Notes: a model not told the origin generated them from the sequence alone. Shown: positions 52,704-60,953, counted from the first letter of the stretch. The stretch is DNA of 64,000 nucleotides from Vreelandella massiliensis (GCF_900155385.1 NZ_LT699745.1:1829561-1893560); one strand, 5' to 3'. A program made the numbers and translations.

Positions 52704-54518
52704 CTACGAAGTCATCGCACTACGAGTATTCGCCGTGCGTATAGTTTTAGACAGTTTATCACGCCAAGAGCGTTTTGGCGGCTGCTTTTTCTCCCGTGTC
52801 GTGGTAAAGAGCAATAGAAGCTGCCCCAGCCACGCTGCGCTGTCGACCATGTCATCGTGGGTACCGTTGGGAAAGCGCATCATTTCGGCTTGGAGCGCAA
52901 GCGTGGCGTCACAGTGGCGACGGAAAAAGACCCGTCCCTGCTGCATCCGGGCCTGTATTGGCCGCGCGCGGGCAATCTTGTCCTGTCGCCCCGGCTTTAG
53001 CTCCTCGATCGGCATCATGGTCTTGGTTTCGCGGATCCGCTTCTCCAAGATCGGCCCCATGGTCATCAAAATGTGGCCCCGCTCGATGCCCACGATCTTC
53101 GACTGCCACACCTTCTGCACCTCGATCATCTTCTCGACGATCTCAAGCGTCCGCCACCGGCCCCGCTGAATATCGACCACGTAGATGTTGTCCTTGCGAT
53201 CCACGCCCACGGTGATACCCACGGTAAAATCGTTCTGTTCCTTCTGCCCGATGGCCAAGTCCCAGGCGGTGTAGAAGTTCAGCTCCTCCAGCGGCGGCAA
53301 GTCCTGCTGGCGGTACCACTGAAAATCCTCCTTTTTGAAATAATCCCCGTCGTCGGCCACCGGGTTCTGCTGATAAAGCGCCGACCAGTCGCGCGGGCCA
53401 ATGGTGCGTTTGATCCGCTCCAAGGCTTCCACCGGGTAACGCTCGGGGTGAAGCGCCTCACCCTGGTTGCGGAACAACTCGTCATGCTCGGCGATGGCCG
53501 GGTACTTCACCACCTTCCACTCGTCACCCTCGCCATCTTCCATCTGCTGGAGCAACCGCCCGCCGAGGTCGTCATCATGCCAGCGGGTCTGAATCATAAT
53601 CACGCCGCCACCGGGGGCCAAGCGGGTGTAGGCCGTTGAGGTGTACCAGTCCCAAATCGACTGGCGGGTGCCGTCGCTCTCCGCTTCTTCCCGGTTCTTG
53701 ATGGGATCATCAATAATTAAGCAATGGCAGCCCCTTCCGGTCACTGGCCCCCCGATGCCAGCCGCTACGTAACCACCATCGTGGTTCGTGTTCCACACCT
53801 CAACCGACTGGCTATCCTTGGCTAGCCCCACGTCAGGAAACACCGATTGGTAGCTCTGTTCACGCAGAAGGCCGCGCACCTTGCGGCTAAAGTCATTCGC
53901 CAAAGAACCGGCATACGAGCAGGCAATGATTTCGTGGGACGGGTTACGCCCCAAGTGCCACGCGGGAAAGATACGCGACGCAATCTCGGATTTCCCATGC
54001 CTTGGTGGAACGAACAGCATCAGCCGGGGCGATTGGCCTGCCGCCACCGCGTTGCTGAACCACTCCAGATGCTCGCAGATGTCCTTATGCACCCATCCCG
54101 GCATATAGTCGGGATTCACACGCAGCACCAACGGCAGCAAATGATCCTTGGCCAGTTGGCGGCGGGCCAACTCCTTCCTGGCCTCCTCCTGCTGGTTGAA
54201 GACCTCCTGCTCCTTGGCCTTGCGCTCCGCTTCCCGCCGCGCCCGCTCTTGTTCCGCCTCCTGCTTCTGGCGGTACATTTCCTGACGTTCACGTTTCTGG
54301 CGCTCCATGCGCTGCTGCGCTTGCCGCTCGGCACTGGCTTCCTCGCCCACTGCCTCGGCTCGACGGGTCGCTTCGTCCGCGCGGCAGGTCACGCAGACCT
54401 TCTCCTTCAACAGCGTGCGGGGGGTTGGCTGCCCACATTTCGCACACGGGCTGGTGTGAACCTTGCGATCCTTGCCGCTGGCCACCTTCCGCTTTTGGCG
54501 AGGCTCCTTGTAACTCAT
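52704..54518 (-). CDS. terL: Terminase large subunit with N-terminal zinc ribbon
   Basis: A 604-residue packaging motor. The ATPase has Walker A LFVPPRHGKSEIASRIFPAW and Walker B GRGCHCLIIDDPIKNREEAE. The C-terminal RNase H-like nuclease has FYTAWDLAIGQKEQNDFTVG, KIVGIERGHI and THDDMVDSAAW. Unusually, the first 130 residues add a Cys4 zinc ribbon (CAKCGQPTPRTLLKEKVCVTC) and a long charged coiled coil (QQRMERQKRERQEMYRQKQE) before the ATPase. The ATG overlaps the small-subunit stop. Confidence 0.92.
   Translation of the reverse strand: MSYKEPRQKRKVASGKDRKVHTSPCAKCGQPTPRTLLKEKVCVTCRADEATRRAEAVGEEASAERQAQQRMERQKRERQEMYRQKQEAEQERARREAERKAKEQEVFNQQEEARKELARRQLAKDHLLPLVLRVNPDYMPGWVHKDICEHLEWFSNAVAAGQSPRLMLFVPPRHGKSEIASRIFPAWHLGRNPSHEIIACSYAGSLANDFSRKVRGLLREQSYQSVFPDVGLAKDSQSVEVWNTNHDGGYVAAGIGGPVTGRGCHCLIIDDPIKNREEAESDGTRQSIWDWYTSTAYTRLAPGGGVIMIQTRWHDDDLGGRLLQQMEDGEGDEWKVVKYPAIAEHDELFRNQGEALHPERYPVEALERIKRTIGPRDWSALYQQNPVADDGDYFKKEDFQWYRQQDLPPLEELNFYTAWDLAIGQKEQNDFTVGITVGVDRKDNIYVVDIQRGRWRTLEIVEKMIEVQKVWQSKIVGIERGHILMTMGPILEKRIRETKTMMPIEELKPGRQDKIARARPIQARMQQGRVFFRRHCDATLALQAEMMRFPNGTHDDMVDSAAWLGQLLLLFTTTREKKQPPKRSWRDKLSKTIRTANTRSAMTS
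52726..52745 (-). promoter_or_regulatory. Recurrent phage motif, copy 5
   Basis: Minus strand ACTATACGCACGGCGAATA lies within the last codons of terL, about 35 bases upstream of the Tad2-like gene. It keeps the ATACGCA and GC-AATA parts of the consensus although it is inside coding sequence. Confidence 0.5.
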
Positions 54519-55057
54519 TCGTCCTCGTCCTCGGTGTACTCCGCGTCGTACACCTCACCGGGGCGCAAGGTATCCATGCCGATGGACGCGAAGCGCAGCA
54601 ACTCCTGCGTGCTTAGCCCCTCAAGTTGCTTGGCATGAGTTGGCAACGCCCGCTCGCTTTCCGGCTTGTCGAGCAGCCCGTGAAGTTTGACGAGTGAGTC
54701 CGTGGCGCGGGTCATTTCGGCACTGGTGCCCGCCGAGTGGTAAGCATTCATGTACATCTGGTGCGCCGTTTCCGTGGTGAACTGGATACGGGGCAACACC
54801 TGCTTGGTGAACTCCTCCTCGTAGTGCCGCATGTGGGCCTGTATCTCGGGCTTCTTTTCCCAGCGATAGCCAACATCGCGGTGGCACCCCACTTCCTTCG
54901 CCGCTTGGGCCACGTTCATCCCGCCCACGCGCGCGGCAATGAAATAGCGCTGCTGCGCCGTGATCCTGGGCAGATCAACCGCGCCAAGGTCGGCGTCGAT
55001 CTCCATGTTCTGAAGATTGGCCTGGGTCATTTCTTTCGGGTCGAACGGCATAGACAA
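54515..55057 (-). CDS. terS: Terminase small subunit
   Basis: A 180-residue DNA-recognition subunit. The HTH region reads RITAQQRYFIAARVGGMNVA, QAAKEVGCHRDVGYRWEKKP, the terminase small/homeodomain-like pattern. A helical oligomerisation part follows (EFTKQVLPRIQFTTETAHQM) and then LVKLHGLLDKPESERA. It starts the leftward late operon and is coupled to terL. Confidence 0.85.
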   Translation of the reverse strand: MSMPFDPKEMTQANLQNMEIDADLGAVDLPRITAQQRYFIAARVGGMNVAQAAKEVGCHRDVGYRWEKKPEIQAHMRHYEEEFTKQVLPRIQFTTETAHQMYMNAYHSAGTSAEMTRATDSLVKLHGLLDKPESERALPTHAKQLEGLSTQELLRFASIGMDTLRPGEVYDAEYTEDEDE

Positions 55058-55100
55058 GGCTCGGTTATAAGCGATAGGACGTTTAATAACAGCCTATCGG

Positions 55101-55123
55101 CTATTAGCTATGCGTATATTGTA
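55101..55123 (-). promoter_or_regulatory. Recurrent phage motif, copy 1
   Basis: Minus strand TACAATATACGCATAGCTAA followed by TAG, 44-66 bases upstream of terS. It is the best candidate for the main late promoter or operator because it heads the whole leftward block. Confidence 0.65.
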
Positions 55124-55408
55124 ACTGGCGGGCTGTCAACCGGCAAATGGCGCAAGTCTATGGCCAAAAATATGCAGAAAATTTTTGGGATGGGATTTTG
55201 CGTTGTCGCTCATTCAAGGGCGATGGGTGAGCGACAAGAGGTTTGGGTCGAGAGAAAAAGGTACCGGGATTTTTGTCGAGAGTCGTGTGACGTGGTGTGG
55301 AGTCCCTGCGCAGCGGGGGCACCGACCCCGATTCGGTTTCTGGTTCCTGCCGATTTCGGTTTCGACTTCAAGGAACCTTGTTTCGACCCCCACCGGGGGG
55401 TGCTAGGT

Positions 55409-55438
55409 GGTGACTGGCTGTTGCTGCAGCCAGTCACC
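55409..55438. promoter_or_regulatory. Perfect 12-bp inverted repeat in the divergent control region
   Basis: GGTGACTGGCTG and CAGCCAGTCACC with a six-base loop lie 37 bases upstream of the first rightward gene and are not followed by a T-run. It could be an operator or a leader hairpin in the rightward mRNA. The rest of 55124-55474 shows no gene. Confidence 0.55.
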
Positions 55439-55474
55439 GATGCACGATTACTCAACTACTAGGAAGACTTAACC

Positions 55475-57004
55475 ATGCGTACTCAATTCAACACTAATAC
55501 TGCACTGATGACAACCATCACTGAGCCATCTATCGCTCGCGGCTCAAGCGTGCGTTGGTTCGTGCCACTGGCCACGCAACAGATGACAGTGGACGAGTGG
55601 CTCACCTGGGTAGGCGAGCAGGAAGCGACACGCAAGGACGGCACGACCTACCCCGCCATCTACAGCATCATCGGCGCTGGGCCATACGCAGCCAGTGAGG
55701 TGACACGCGCGATCTGGGCCGCTAACAAGATCGGCAAGCTGCCTTACGCCAAGGCAGTGCATCAAGCCGAAGCGTTCCGCGCCCTGGTCGACAGCATCAC
55801 ACACGCCTTTGGGGCCAAGCTCAACCGCGCCGTGCCGGAGGTGCCTGCTGCCTCGGTCAGCATCAAGACCGAGCAACAGGACGCGGGTACAACGCGCAAC
55901 ATGGCTGAGGAGATCGACGAAGCTATCGAGGATATGCGTCAACGGCTGCTGGAGGGGCTGATCGACGACGCGACCTTCGAGGCCAACGTCGGCGCCTTGC
56001 TGGCCATTGAGGAGGATGATCGCTGGGCAAGCGAGATGAAAGGCAACGCAGTCACTTCCAGTGACTCGGGTCGCCCTGCCGAAGACGAAGGGCGCGTGAC
56101 CACGGCTATCCACGCGGTGGCCGATATATGGAACTACGCCGCCCATGACATCCTGTTCAGTGAAGCCTCACTGGTCGAGGCGGTTCACACCTTCGACAAA
56201 GTTGATCTGCCCATCGACGACCCAGAGTGGCAGGAGTGGGTGCTCAACCGCCTCGCCGATAGCTGGGCCGCGCGGCTTGAGTACATCGACGACAACACGC
56301 TCAAAGCGAAGGAGGAGAAAAAGATCGCCTATCGCGCAGCCGTCGCTGAGGGTGGCATCCTCGCCAACCCGCTCAAGGCACGCTGGGCAGTGAACCACGT
56401 CACGCGTCGCATCTGGCGTGACATGCAAGCCCTCAAGGATCGTATCGCCGGGTATGACGAGCGTATCGCACGAATCGGCGAGGCAATGGCGGTCGAGGAA
56501 CGCTTTAATAAGCCCGCCCGCATGACGCGCATCATCGGCGAGACACCCACGCACATGAACGAAGACGGCACACCACGCCAACACTACCTCGTCTGGGAGG
56601 TGATCGACGAGCAAGACTTCGCACCCGAGGTCGAGTACCACGATGGCCGCAGCGTCAAGCGGCTGAGCCAAGGCGAGTACGACATTCTCACTTTCGAGAA
56701 CATCAAGACACACGCCGAGGCACGCTTGGCACTCATGCAGCGCATGTACGACAAAGCCCGCGCGGTCGACAAGGCGCTCACGCCGGTATGGCAGGAGATG
56801 CACGACGCTGAGTCCGACACGATCATGCCGGAACAGCCGCCCATCTACTGGAACCAGAACGGCTTCTACCTCACCGAAGATGAAGCGCTGCTGGCTTATC
56901 GCCAAGAGCGTGACGCCCGCCGTGAGGAGCAGCAGGCCAAGACGCTGGAAGGGATCAGCAGCATCCTAACGCAAATGCTCGAAGCGCAAGGTTTCGCGTC
57001 ATAA
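55475..57004 (+). CDS. Phage protein of unknown function (509 residues)
   Basis: First gene of the rightward block, with AGGAAG before the ATG. Mostly helical and acidic (MAEEIDEAIEDMRQRLLEGL; RIWRDMQALKDRIAGYDERI; LALMQRMYDKARAVDKALTP). It opens with RGSSVRWFVPLATQQMTVDE and TYPAIYSIIGAGPYAASEVT. I recognise no domain. Being the first and largest complete early-side gene, it may act on host takeover or replication, but that is positional inference. Confidence 0.75.
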   Translation: MRTQFNTNTALMTTITEPSIARGSSVRWFVPLATQQMTVDEWLTWVGEQEATRKDGTTYPAIYSIIGAGPYAASEVTRAIWAANKIGKLPYAKAVHQAEAFRALVDSITHAFGAKLNRAVPEVPAASVSIKTEQQDAGTTRNMAEEIDEAIEDMRQRLLEGLIDDATFEANVGALLAIEEDDRWASEMKGNAVTSSDSGRPAEDEGRVTTAIHAVADIWNYAAHDILFSEASLVEAVHTFDKVDLPIDDPEWQEWVLNRLADSWAARLEYIDDNTLKAKEEKKIAYRAAVAEGGILANPLKARWAVNHVTRRIWRDMQALKDRIAGYDERIARIGEAMAVEERFNKPARMTRIIGETPTHMNEDGTPRQHYLVWEVIDEQDFAPEVEYHDGRSVKRLSQGEYDILTFENIKTHAEARLALMQRMYDKARAVDKALTPVWQEMHDAESDTIMPEQPPIYWNQNGFYLTEDEALLAYRQERDARREEQQAKTLEGISSILTQMLEAQGFAS

Positions 57005-57015
57005 CACCCACCACC

Positions 57016-57035
57016 GGAGGGGCTTCGGCCCCTCC
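57016..57035 (+). promoter_or_regulatory. cUUCGg tetraloop hairpin between two genes
   Basis: GGAGGGGC-TTCG-GCCCCTCC is an eight-pair stem closed by the exceptionally stable C(UUCG)G tetraloop, with no T-run. It lies 11 bases after one stop and 23 before the next start. It may protect or process the mRNA, or act as a weak terminator. Confidence 0.6.
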
Positions 57036-57058
57036 ACACTCTACTCAGGAGAACCACC

Positions 57059-57466
57059 ATGAACATGACAGAACGTTTGGCCGCATCACGCGCCAAGATC
57101 AACGCCATGAAAGAACAACTGCCCGATAAGCCAGTCATCGAACTGCCCACCGGCTGGGTACACATCGGTGAGCGTAACGGTAAGCCACACTACCGCACCA
57201 CGCCCGGTGTCACGGTACCCAAGCCCAAGCGCAACCCGGTCGCTGACCTGCTCGACCGTCTACCTAAAGAGCGCGGGCATCACAAGGTCGGTAGCACCTG
57301 TCCACACTGCCTGGGCAGCGGGCGCTACAGCGCTCACCGTGGGCACTTCCACAACGAGAAGTGCTACCGCTGCGATGGCAAAGGTCTACTCGATGCCAAG
57401 GACTTAGCGTATCTCAAGCGCAGGGAGGTGAACCAAGAACCCATCTGCAAAGTCGTTACGGCCTGA
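57059..57466 (+). CDS. Small phage protein with DnaJ-type zinc finger
   Basis: A 135-residue protein whose C-terminal half carries CPHCLGSGRYSAHRGH and CYRCDGKGLLDAKD, two CxxCxGxG repeats as in the DnaJ Cys-rich domain. The N-terminal part is basic and not recognised. Two repeats would bind one zinc ion. Phages often encode such standalone zinc fingers. AGGAG precedes the ATG. Confidence 0.75.
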   Translation: MNMTERLAASRAKINAMKEQLPDKPVIELPTGWVHIGERNGKPHYRTTPGVTVPKPKRNPVADLLDRLPKERGHHKVGSTCPHCLGSGRYSAHRGHFHNEKCYRCDGKGLLDAKDLAYLKRREVNQEPICKVVTA

Positions 57467-57597
57467 TCAGCCTGAACAGATCACTCGCCCTTAACCCACC
57501 CACCTAGCGTCAGCGTCAACCCCGAGCTGCGCGTCGTTGCGTCAACCCCGAATACCGCGTCTTTGCGTCAGCGTCGCGTCTTGTTTCTTTGTCATTG

Positions 57598-57639
57598 TGT
57601 TTTGTGTTTTGTGTTTTGTGTTTTGTGTTTTGTGTTTTG
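57598..57639. repeat. Tandem heptamer array TGTTTTG x 6
   Basis: Six perfect copies of TGTTTTG in a row in the non-coding region after the zinc-finger gene. Just before it, GTCAACCCCG and GCGTCAGCGTC elements also repeat. A slippage-prone simple repeat. No gene is seen between 57467 and 57829. Confidence 0.9.
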
Positions 57640-57688
57640 TGTCAGTTGTCGATTGTTCATTGGCTGCACTGAAGCGTTAAACAGAGGA

Positions 57689-57759
57689 CATTCATCACGG
57701 GTCACTTGCCGAGTGTCTTGGAGCATTCATCACGGGTCACTTGGCATTTGCCGAGTATC
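57689..57759. repeat. Short direct repeat (two copies)
   Basis: CATTCATCACGGGTCACTTG followed by CCGAGTGTC (from 57689) recurs at 57724, interrupted in the second copy by a seven-base insert, and ends CCGAGTATC. Non-coding. Confidence 0.8.
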
Positions 57760-57829
57760 CCTAAGCCATCCGAACCACTGGAGACGAGGGAACGCTGCAA
57801 AAGAATCTGTGGCGGATGGCAAGCGCTAA

Positions 57830-57863
57830 GGGTCGAGGGTTACACAGCTCTCGGCCCTTTTTT
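57830..57863 (+). terminator. Terminator in the long non-coding region
   Basis: GGGTCGAG pairs with CTCGGCCC (one G-T pair), followed by six T. It ends the first part of the rightward transcript. Confidence 0.65.
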
Positions 57864-57873
57864 GTGGGCCTTT

Positions 57874-58005
57874 GGCAATTGTCCCCCGCCATCAGAGCAA
57901 TCTGCCACCTTCATAACCGATTGCAATCGTCTGCGAAAGCCCATGAACCAAGGGCTAACAGGTTTTTTGATTCCGCCACACTTTTCAGGTTTTCCAAATT
58001 TGGGG
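57874..58005 (+). repeat. Phage intergenic repeat, copy A
   Basis: About 132 bases: a left arm (AGAGCAATCTGCCACCTTCA), a hairpin core AAAGCCC-ATGAACCAA-GGGCTAAC, and a right arm (TTTTTTGATTCCGCCACACT to AAATTTGGGG). The same unit recurs as copy B (direct) and copy C (inverted). Confidence 0.85.
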
Positions 58006-58087
58006 GACGTGTTTTAGGCCATTTGCTCTGTTACATGGGTTTTTTGGCCCTAAAAACGGGTTTTTTGGCCTTCGACAAAGATAGCTC

Positions 58088-58219
58088 GGCAATTGTCCCC
58101 CGCCATCAGAGCAATCTGCCACCTTCATAACCGATTGTGATTCTTTATGAATGCCCATGAACCAAGGGCTAACAGGCTTTTTGATTCCGCCACACTTTTC
58201 AGGTTTTCCAAATTTGGGG
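58088..58219 (+). repeat. Phage intergenic repeat, copy B
   Basis: Nearly identical to copy A over both arms and the hairpin core. It differs mainly just before the core (GTGATTCTTTATGAAT instead of CAATCGTCTGCGAAA). Confidence 0.85.
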
Positions 58220-58231
58220 AAACAACGTTTA

Positions 58232-58262
58232 TCGGCCCTCGTCCTTTGGCGGGGGTTTTTTG
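58232..58262 (+). terminator. Possible terminator before the small gene pair
   Basis: A CCCTCG...CGGGGG hairpin followed by TTTTTTG, immediately upstream of the ribosome binding site of the next gene. The stem is imperfect. Confidence 0.45.
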
Positions 58263-58276
58263 TAACGGAGGTAACA

Positions 58277-58435
58277 ATGCGTAACGTGGACATCATCCAG
58301 CAGCACTGGCGGCTCGCCGCTGTTTACCACGACAAGGCTCGCTTGGCCTGGGGCGAGAGTCGAGACGCTTTGGAACGCCTTGCCGCTCGCCACGAGACGG
58401 TTGCCAACCAACTCATGCGGAGGGTTACACGATGA
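58277..58435 (+). CDS. 52-residue basic phage protein
   Basis: A small helical protein (MRNVDIIQQHWRLAAVYHDK, ARLAWGESRDALERLAARHE, TVANQLMRRVTR) with a strong GGAGG site before the ATG. Its stop overlaps the start of the next gene (ATGA). No family recognised. Confidence 0.65.
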   Translation: MRNVDIIQQHWRLAAVYHDKARLAWGESRDALERLAARHETVANQLMRRVTR

Positions 58436-58662
58436 AAGGCGATATTCCTGTATCAATCGTGTATGCAGTGGATTCCACTGCCTCAAGCGGCATGAGCAGT
58501 GGATTCTTTGCCAATCCGACACGGGCCACGGCACAATTGGCCATTGACCTGCTACCCATGCTGCCGGTGCCCGTGGCAGGTGGCCTGGGCCTCTTGTTCT
58601 TTTTCGCGGCGTTAATCACCGTGCCAGCCATCGGTTTACGGCTCATAGGCATACGGCTCTAA
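58432..58662 (+). CDS. Small phage membrane protein
   Basis: A 76-residue protein with one strong hydrophobic helix (LLPVPVAGGLGLLFFFAAL-type stretch, residues about 40-70) and a short polar N-terminus. It is coupled to the preceding gene. Small membrane proteins of temperate phages include holin-like, superinfection-exclusion and host-modulating factors; the sequence alone does not decide. Confidence 0.6.
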   Translation: MKGDIPVSIVYAVDSTASSGMSSGFFANPTRATAQLAIDLLPMLPVPVAGGLGLLFFFAALITVPAIGLRLIGIRL

Positions 58663-58830
58663 AGCCCGGTATAGCGGCCTTTTCGACCGTTTTTTGGCGG
58701 TTTGCACCATGGGCGCCGGGGCGGAAGCCCCCACCAAGGGGTGCGATTCGCCACCCAGTTGATTTGAAGCAGGGGAACATTCACTTTGGGAAATCACGTA
58801 AGTCATTGATTTTGTTTTTGCTTAATCTTT

Positions 58831-58948
58831 TCAAATTCGGGTTTTCTAAAAAAGGTGGCAGAATCAAAAAAGAGCCAAAGCCCCATACGCCGGGGGCTAA
58901 CAAGCAATCGCAATTCTGTATGGAGGTGGCAGATTGCTCTGATAGTGG
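58831..58948 (-). repeat. Phage intergenic repeat, copy C (inverted, core in the opposite sense)
   Basis: The arms match copies A and B on the opposite strand (GTGGCAGAATCAAAAAA on the left; GGTGGCAGATTGCTCTGAT on the right). The hairpin core (AAAGCCCC-ATACGCC-GGGGGCTAAC) keeps the same strand sense as in A and B. So core and arms are inverted relative to each other. The core stem differs in sequence but still pairs. Nothing else is seen in 58663-59021 apart from motif copy 6. Confidence 0.7.
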
Positions 58949-58989
58949 CAAAGAGTTGTAAAACGCCAACCTGGAATATAAGCTATGAA

Positions 58990-59008
58990 AATACTCGCAC
59001 AGCGTATG
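58990..59008 (+). promoter_or_regulatory. Recurrent phage motif, weaker copy 6
   Basis: Plus strand ATACTCGCACAGCGTATGA matches about two thirds of the consensus and lies just upstream of the HTH protein gene. Confidence 0.35.
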
Positions 59009-59021
59009 AAAGAGGTACCCA

Positions 59022-59753
59022 ATGCCAAACCAACTCCGCTTTGACCTCACCAACCCACGCGATGTCGCCAAGGTACGTGCGGCCCACAGCATGTACATGA
59101 AGCGTGGGCACGCCATCGACTCGGTGGCGAACACGTACGGAGTGGGACACAACACGCTCCGTTACGCTTTTCGTGACCTCAAACTGCCCACCAAGGTAAA
59201 CCGCAGGGTCGATCCACAAGAGGCAAAAGAACTTCAACGGCAGCTAGATGCCCCCTTGGACTACATCGCCGCCCGTTATGGTGTACACACCAACACGGTG
59301 CGCAAGTGGATGAAACAAAGGCCAGTGAACAAGAAGTTCCAAGGCGCACCTGCCAAGAAATGGTGGCGCGCCATATTGGTGGCCGTCAACAACGACCCCA
59401 ACGACTTCTATCATGTGCTTATCCAACATCCGCATAGGTTGAAGCCTCATTACATTCCCGACCTATACCGCCGCCATGCCAAACATCGCCAACCGATCCT
59501 ATGGCAACTGGATCAGACCAACCCAGCGGAAAGCATCACCGCCGACGACCTAGAGATGATGGCATCCGACACAGAACCATGCGACGACCATGCCCCAAGC
59601 GTGTTCATCGCCACGCGAGAATACATACGTCCCGTCAAATGGACCAACGAATCCATCGCCAATGACCTAAACGAACTCGACAACGAGTACGACGAAAGTG
59701 AATCAGACGCCAATCTCCATGAACTGGCAGAAGAACTAGGGATAGACCTATGA
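59022..59753 (+). CDS. Phage HTH DNA-binding protein
   Basis: A 243-residue protein with two helix-turn-helix-like segments. The first is AHSMYMKRGHAIDSVANTYG followed by VGHNTLRYAFRDL. The second is LDAPLDYIAARYGVHTNTVR followed by KWMKQ. A central WWRAILVAVNNDPNDFYHVL region and an acidic C-terminus (DNEYDESESDANLHELAEEL) follow. The tandem HTH layout suits a transcription regulator of the adjacent genes. AGAGG precedes the ATG. It could act at the recurrent motif, a testable guess. Confidence 0.75.
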   Translation: MPNQLRFDLTNPRDVAKVRAAHSMYMKRGHAIDSVANTYGVGHNTLRYAFRDLKLPTKVNRRVDPQEAKELQRQLDAPLDYIAARYGVHTNTVRKWMKQRPVNKKFQGAPAKKWWRAILVAVNNDPNDFYHVLIQHPHRLKPHYIPDLYRRHAKHRQPILWQLDQTNPAESITADDLEMMASDTEPCDDHAPSVFIATREYIRPVKWTNESIANDLNELDNEYDESESDANLHELAEELGIDL

Positions 59754-60208
59754 CACGCATCAGTCATCTCCATACCAAAGACCCCGATGGCGACCCGATA
59801 CGCATCCCACTTGGCCGGGAAGTGTCGCTGGTCAACCCCGGCATGTGGCCCGAGTTCATCGGGTTCCGCTTAATCCTCGAAGAAGTCGTGGGCACCGGGG
59901 GCAAGTACGCTCTACTACGCGTCAAGGAGTTCCCGTTCAACCACGAACGCCGTGTGTTCCTTGCCGAAACCGTCACCACCGCCATGCCGGAGTTGCCCCC
60001 GGCCATGCTCGACGTCGACCAACCCGCCGTTATGTGGGGCTCGCTTGTCACCCTGCGCTCAGGCAAACAGATCGTGGTGACTCACCCCGAAGTGACCCCA
60101 CTCCAAGGCATCAAAGGCGTGCCCATCGGCATGAAATCTCCCGTTGAAGTGAACCTCGACGAGATCGTCCACATCCGCCACCCACAAGAACTCACCAAGG
60201 TAGCGTAA
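59750..60208 (+). CDS. Phage protein, first of two tandem paralogues
   Basis: A 152-residue beta-rich protein coupled by ATGA to the HTH gene. Its C-terminal half (WGSLVTLRSGKQIVVTHPEV, GIKGVPIGMKSPVEVNLDEI) aligns with the next gene (WGAIVTLRDGNKVICTHPSL, WKGLPVGGRSMREYDFSQIA), indicating tandem duplication. Function unknown. Confidence 0.7.
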   Translation: MTRISHLHTKDPDGDPIRIPLGREVSLVNPGMWPEFIGFRLILEEVVGTGGKYALLRVKEFPFNHERRVFLAETVTTAMPELPPAMLDVDQPAVMWGSLVTLRSGKQIVVTHPEVTPLQGIKGVPIGMKSPVEVNLDEIVHIRHPQELTKVA

Positions 60209-60210
60209 CC

Positions 60211-60615
60211 ATGCCCAACCTAAATGTCCCGGTTGTCCTCGCCAACCCCACCGCATGGCCCGAAGCCGACGGCCAAGACCTGCGCCTCGTTGACCTGCCC
60301 GACCCCAAGCAAAAGTTCGCCCTGGTGCAGTACGTCGCCGCCACGGGGGCAATCGAACGTCGCCTCTTGATGCGGGCTGACATCCGCAAACGCGACACGC
60401 CACCGCCCACGCAACCACTGGCATCACCGCCTCTACGTTGGGGAGCCATCGTCACGCTACGTGACGGCAACAAGGTGATCTGCACGCACCCCTCGCTCGG
60501 CTTCAGCCACTCGTGGAAGGGGCTCCCCGTCGGAGGCCGGTCAATGCGCGAATATGACTTCTCACAAATTGCCGATATCGAACACATCAACAGCATCTTA
60601 TCGGAGGCTGCATGA
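60211..60615 (+). CDS. Phage protein, second of two tandem paralogues
   Basis: A 134-residue protein related to the preceding gene in its C-terminal half; the N-terminal half has diverged (MPNLNVPVVLANPTAWPEAD). It starts two bases after the first paralogue and overlaps the next gene by four. Unknown function. Confidence 0.7.
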   Translation: MPNLNVPVVLANPTAWPEADGQDLRLVDLPDPKQKFALVQYVAATGAIERRLLMRADIRKRDTPPPTQPLASPPLRWGAIVTLRDGNKVICTHPSLGFSHSWKGLPVGGRSMREYDFSQIADIEHINSILSEAA

Positions 60616-60953
60616 CCACCCCCATGCTGCACATCACACGCGGTGAGTTCGCCCACTCAACCCCCGTGCGCGACTTCACCATCGCCGAACACACCGTCAT
60701 CACCATGGCCTGCGACATCGCGGTCTTCGACGACGGCGAGGACGACTTCATCCTACGGCCCAAGTACCCCACGAGCCACTTCGACGTGTTCCGCTTCGAA
60801 GTGCAAAGCGACGACGGCGAGTTCCACTTAACCTTCTACGCCTTCGACACCATCCATGCGGCCCAGATCGCGGACACCGTGACCGCACACCACCATATCA
60901 ACAACTGGACGCTCTACGACGAAGAACACGAGCACATCAAGGAGGCCGCATGA
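60612..60953 (+). CDS. Small phage protein of unknown function
   Basis: A 113-residue acidic protein (TIAEHTVITMACDIAVFDDG, FDVFRFEVQSDDGEFHLTFY) coupled at both ends by ATGA overlaps. No domain recognised. Confidence 0.65.
   Translation: MTTPMLHITRGEFAHSTPVRDFTIAEHTVITMACDIAVFDDGEDDFILRPKYPTSHFDVFRFEVQSDDGEFHLTFYAFDTIHAAQIADTVTAHHHINNWTLYDEEHEHIKEAA

Noticed and set aside
57598..57759. Repeats that might suggest a CRISPR array
   Set aside because: The units are 7 bases without spacers, or two copies only; there are no cas genes.
57985..58961. Short open frames running through the three intergenic repeats, with partly similar peptides
   Set aside because: The peptide similarity follows from the DNA repeat, starts and ribosome binding sites are lacking, and copies A and B are read in different contexts. 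I keep the repeat and not a gene, although a conserved peptide is not excluded.
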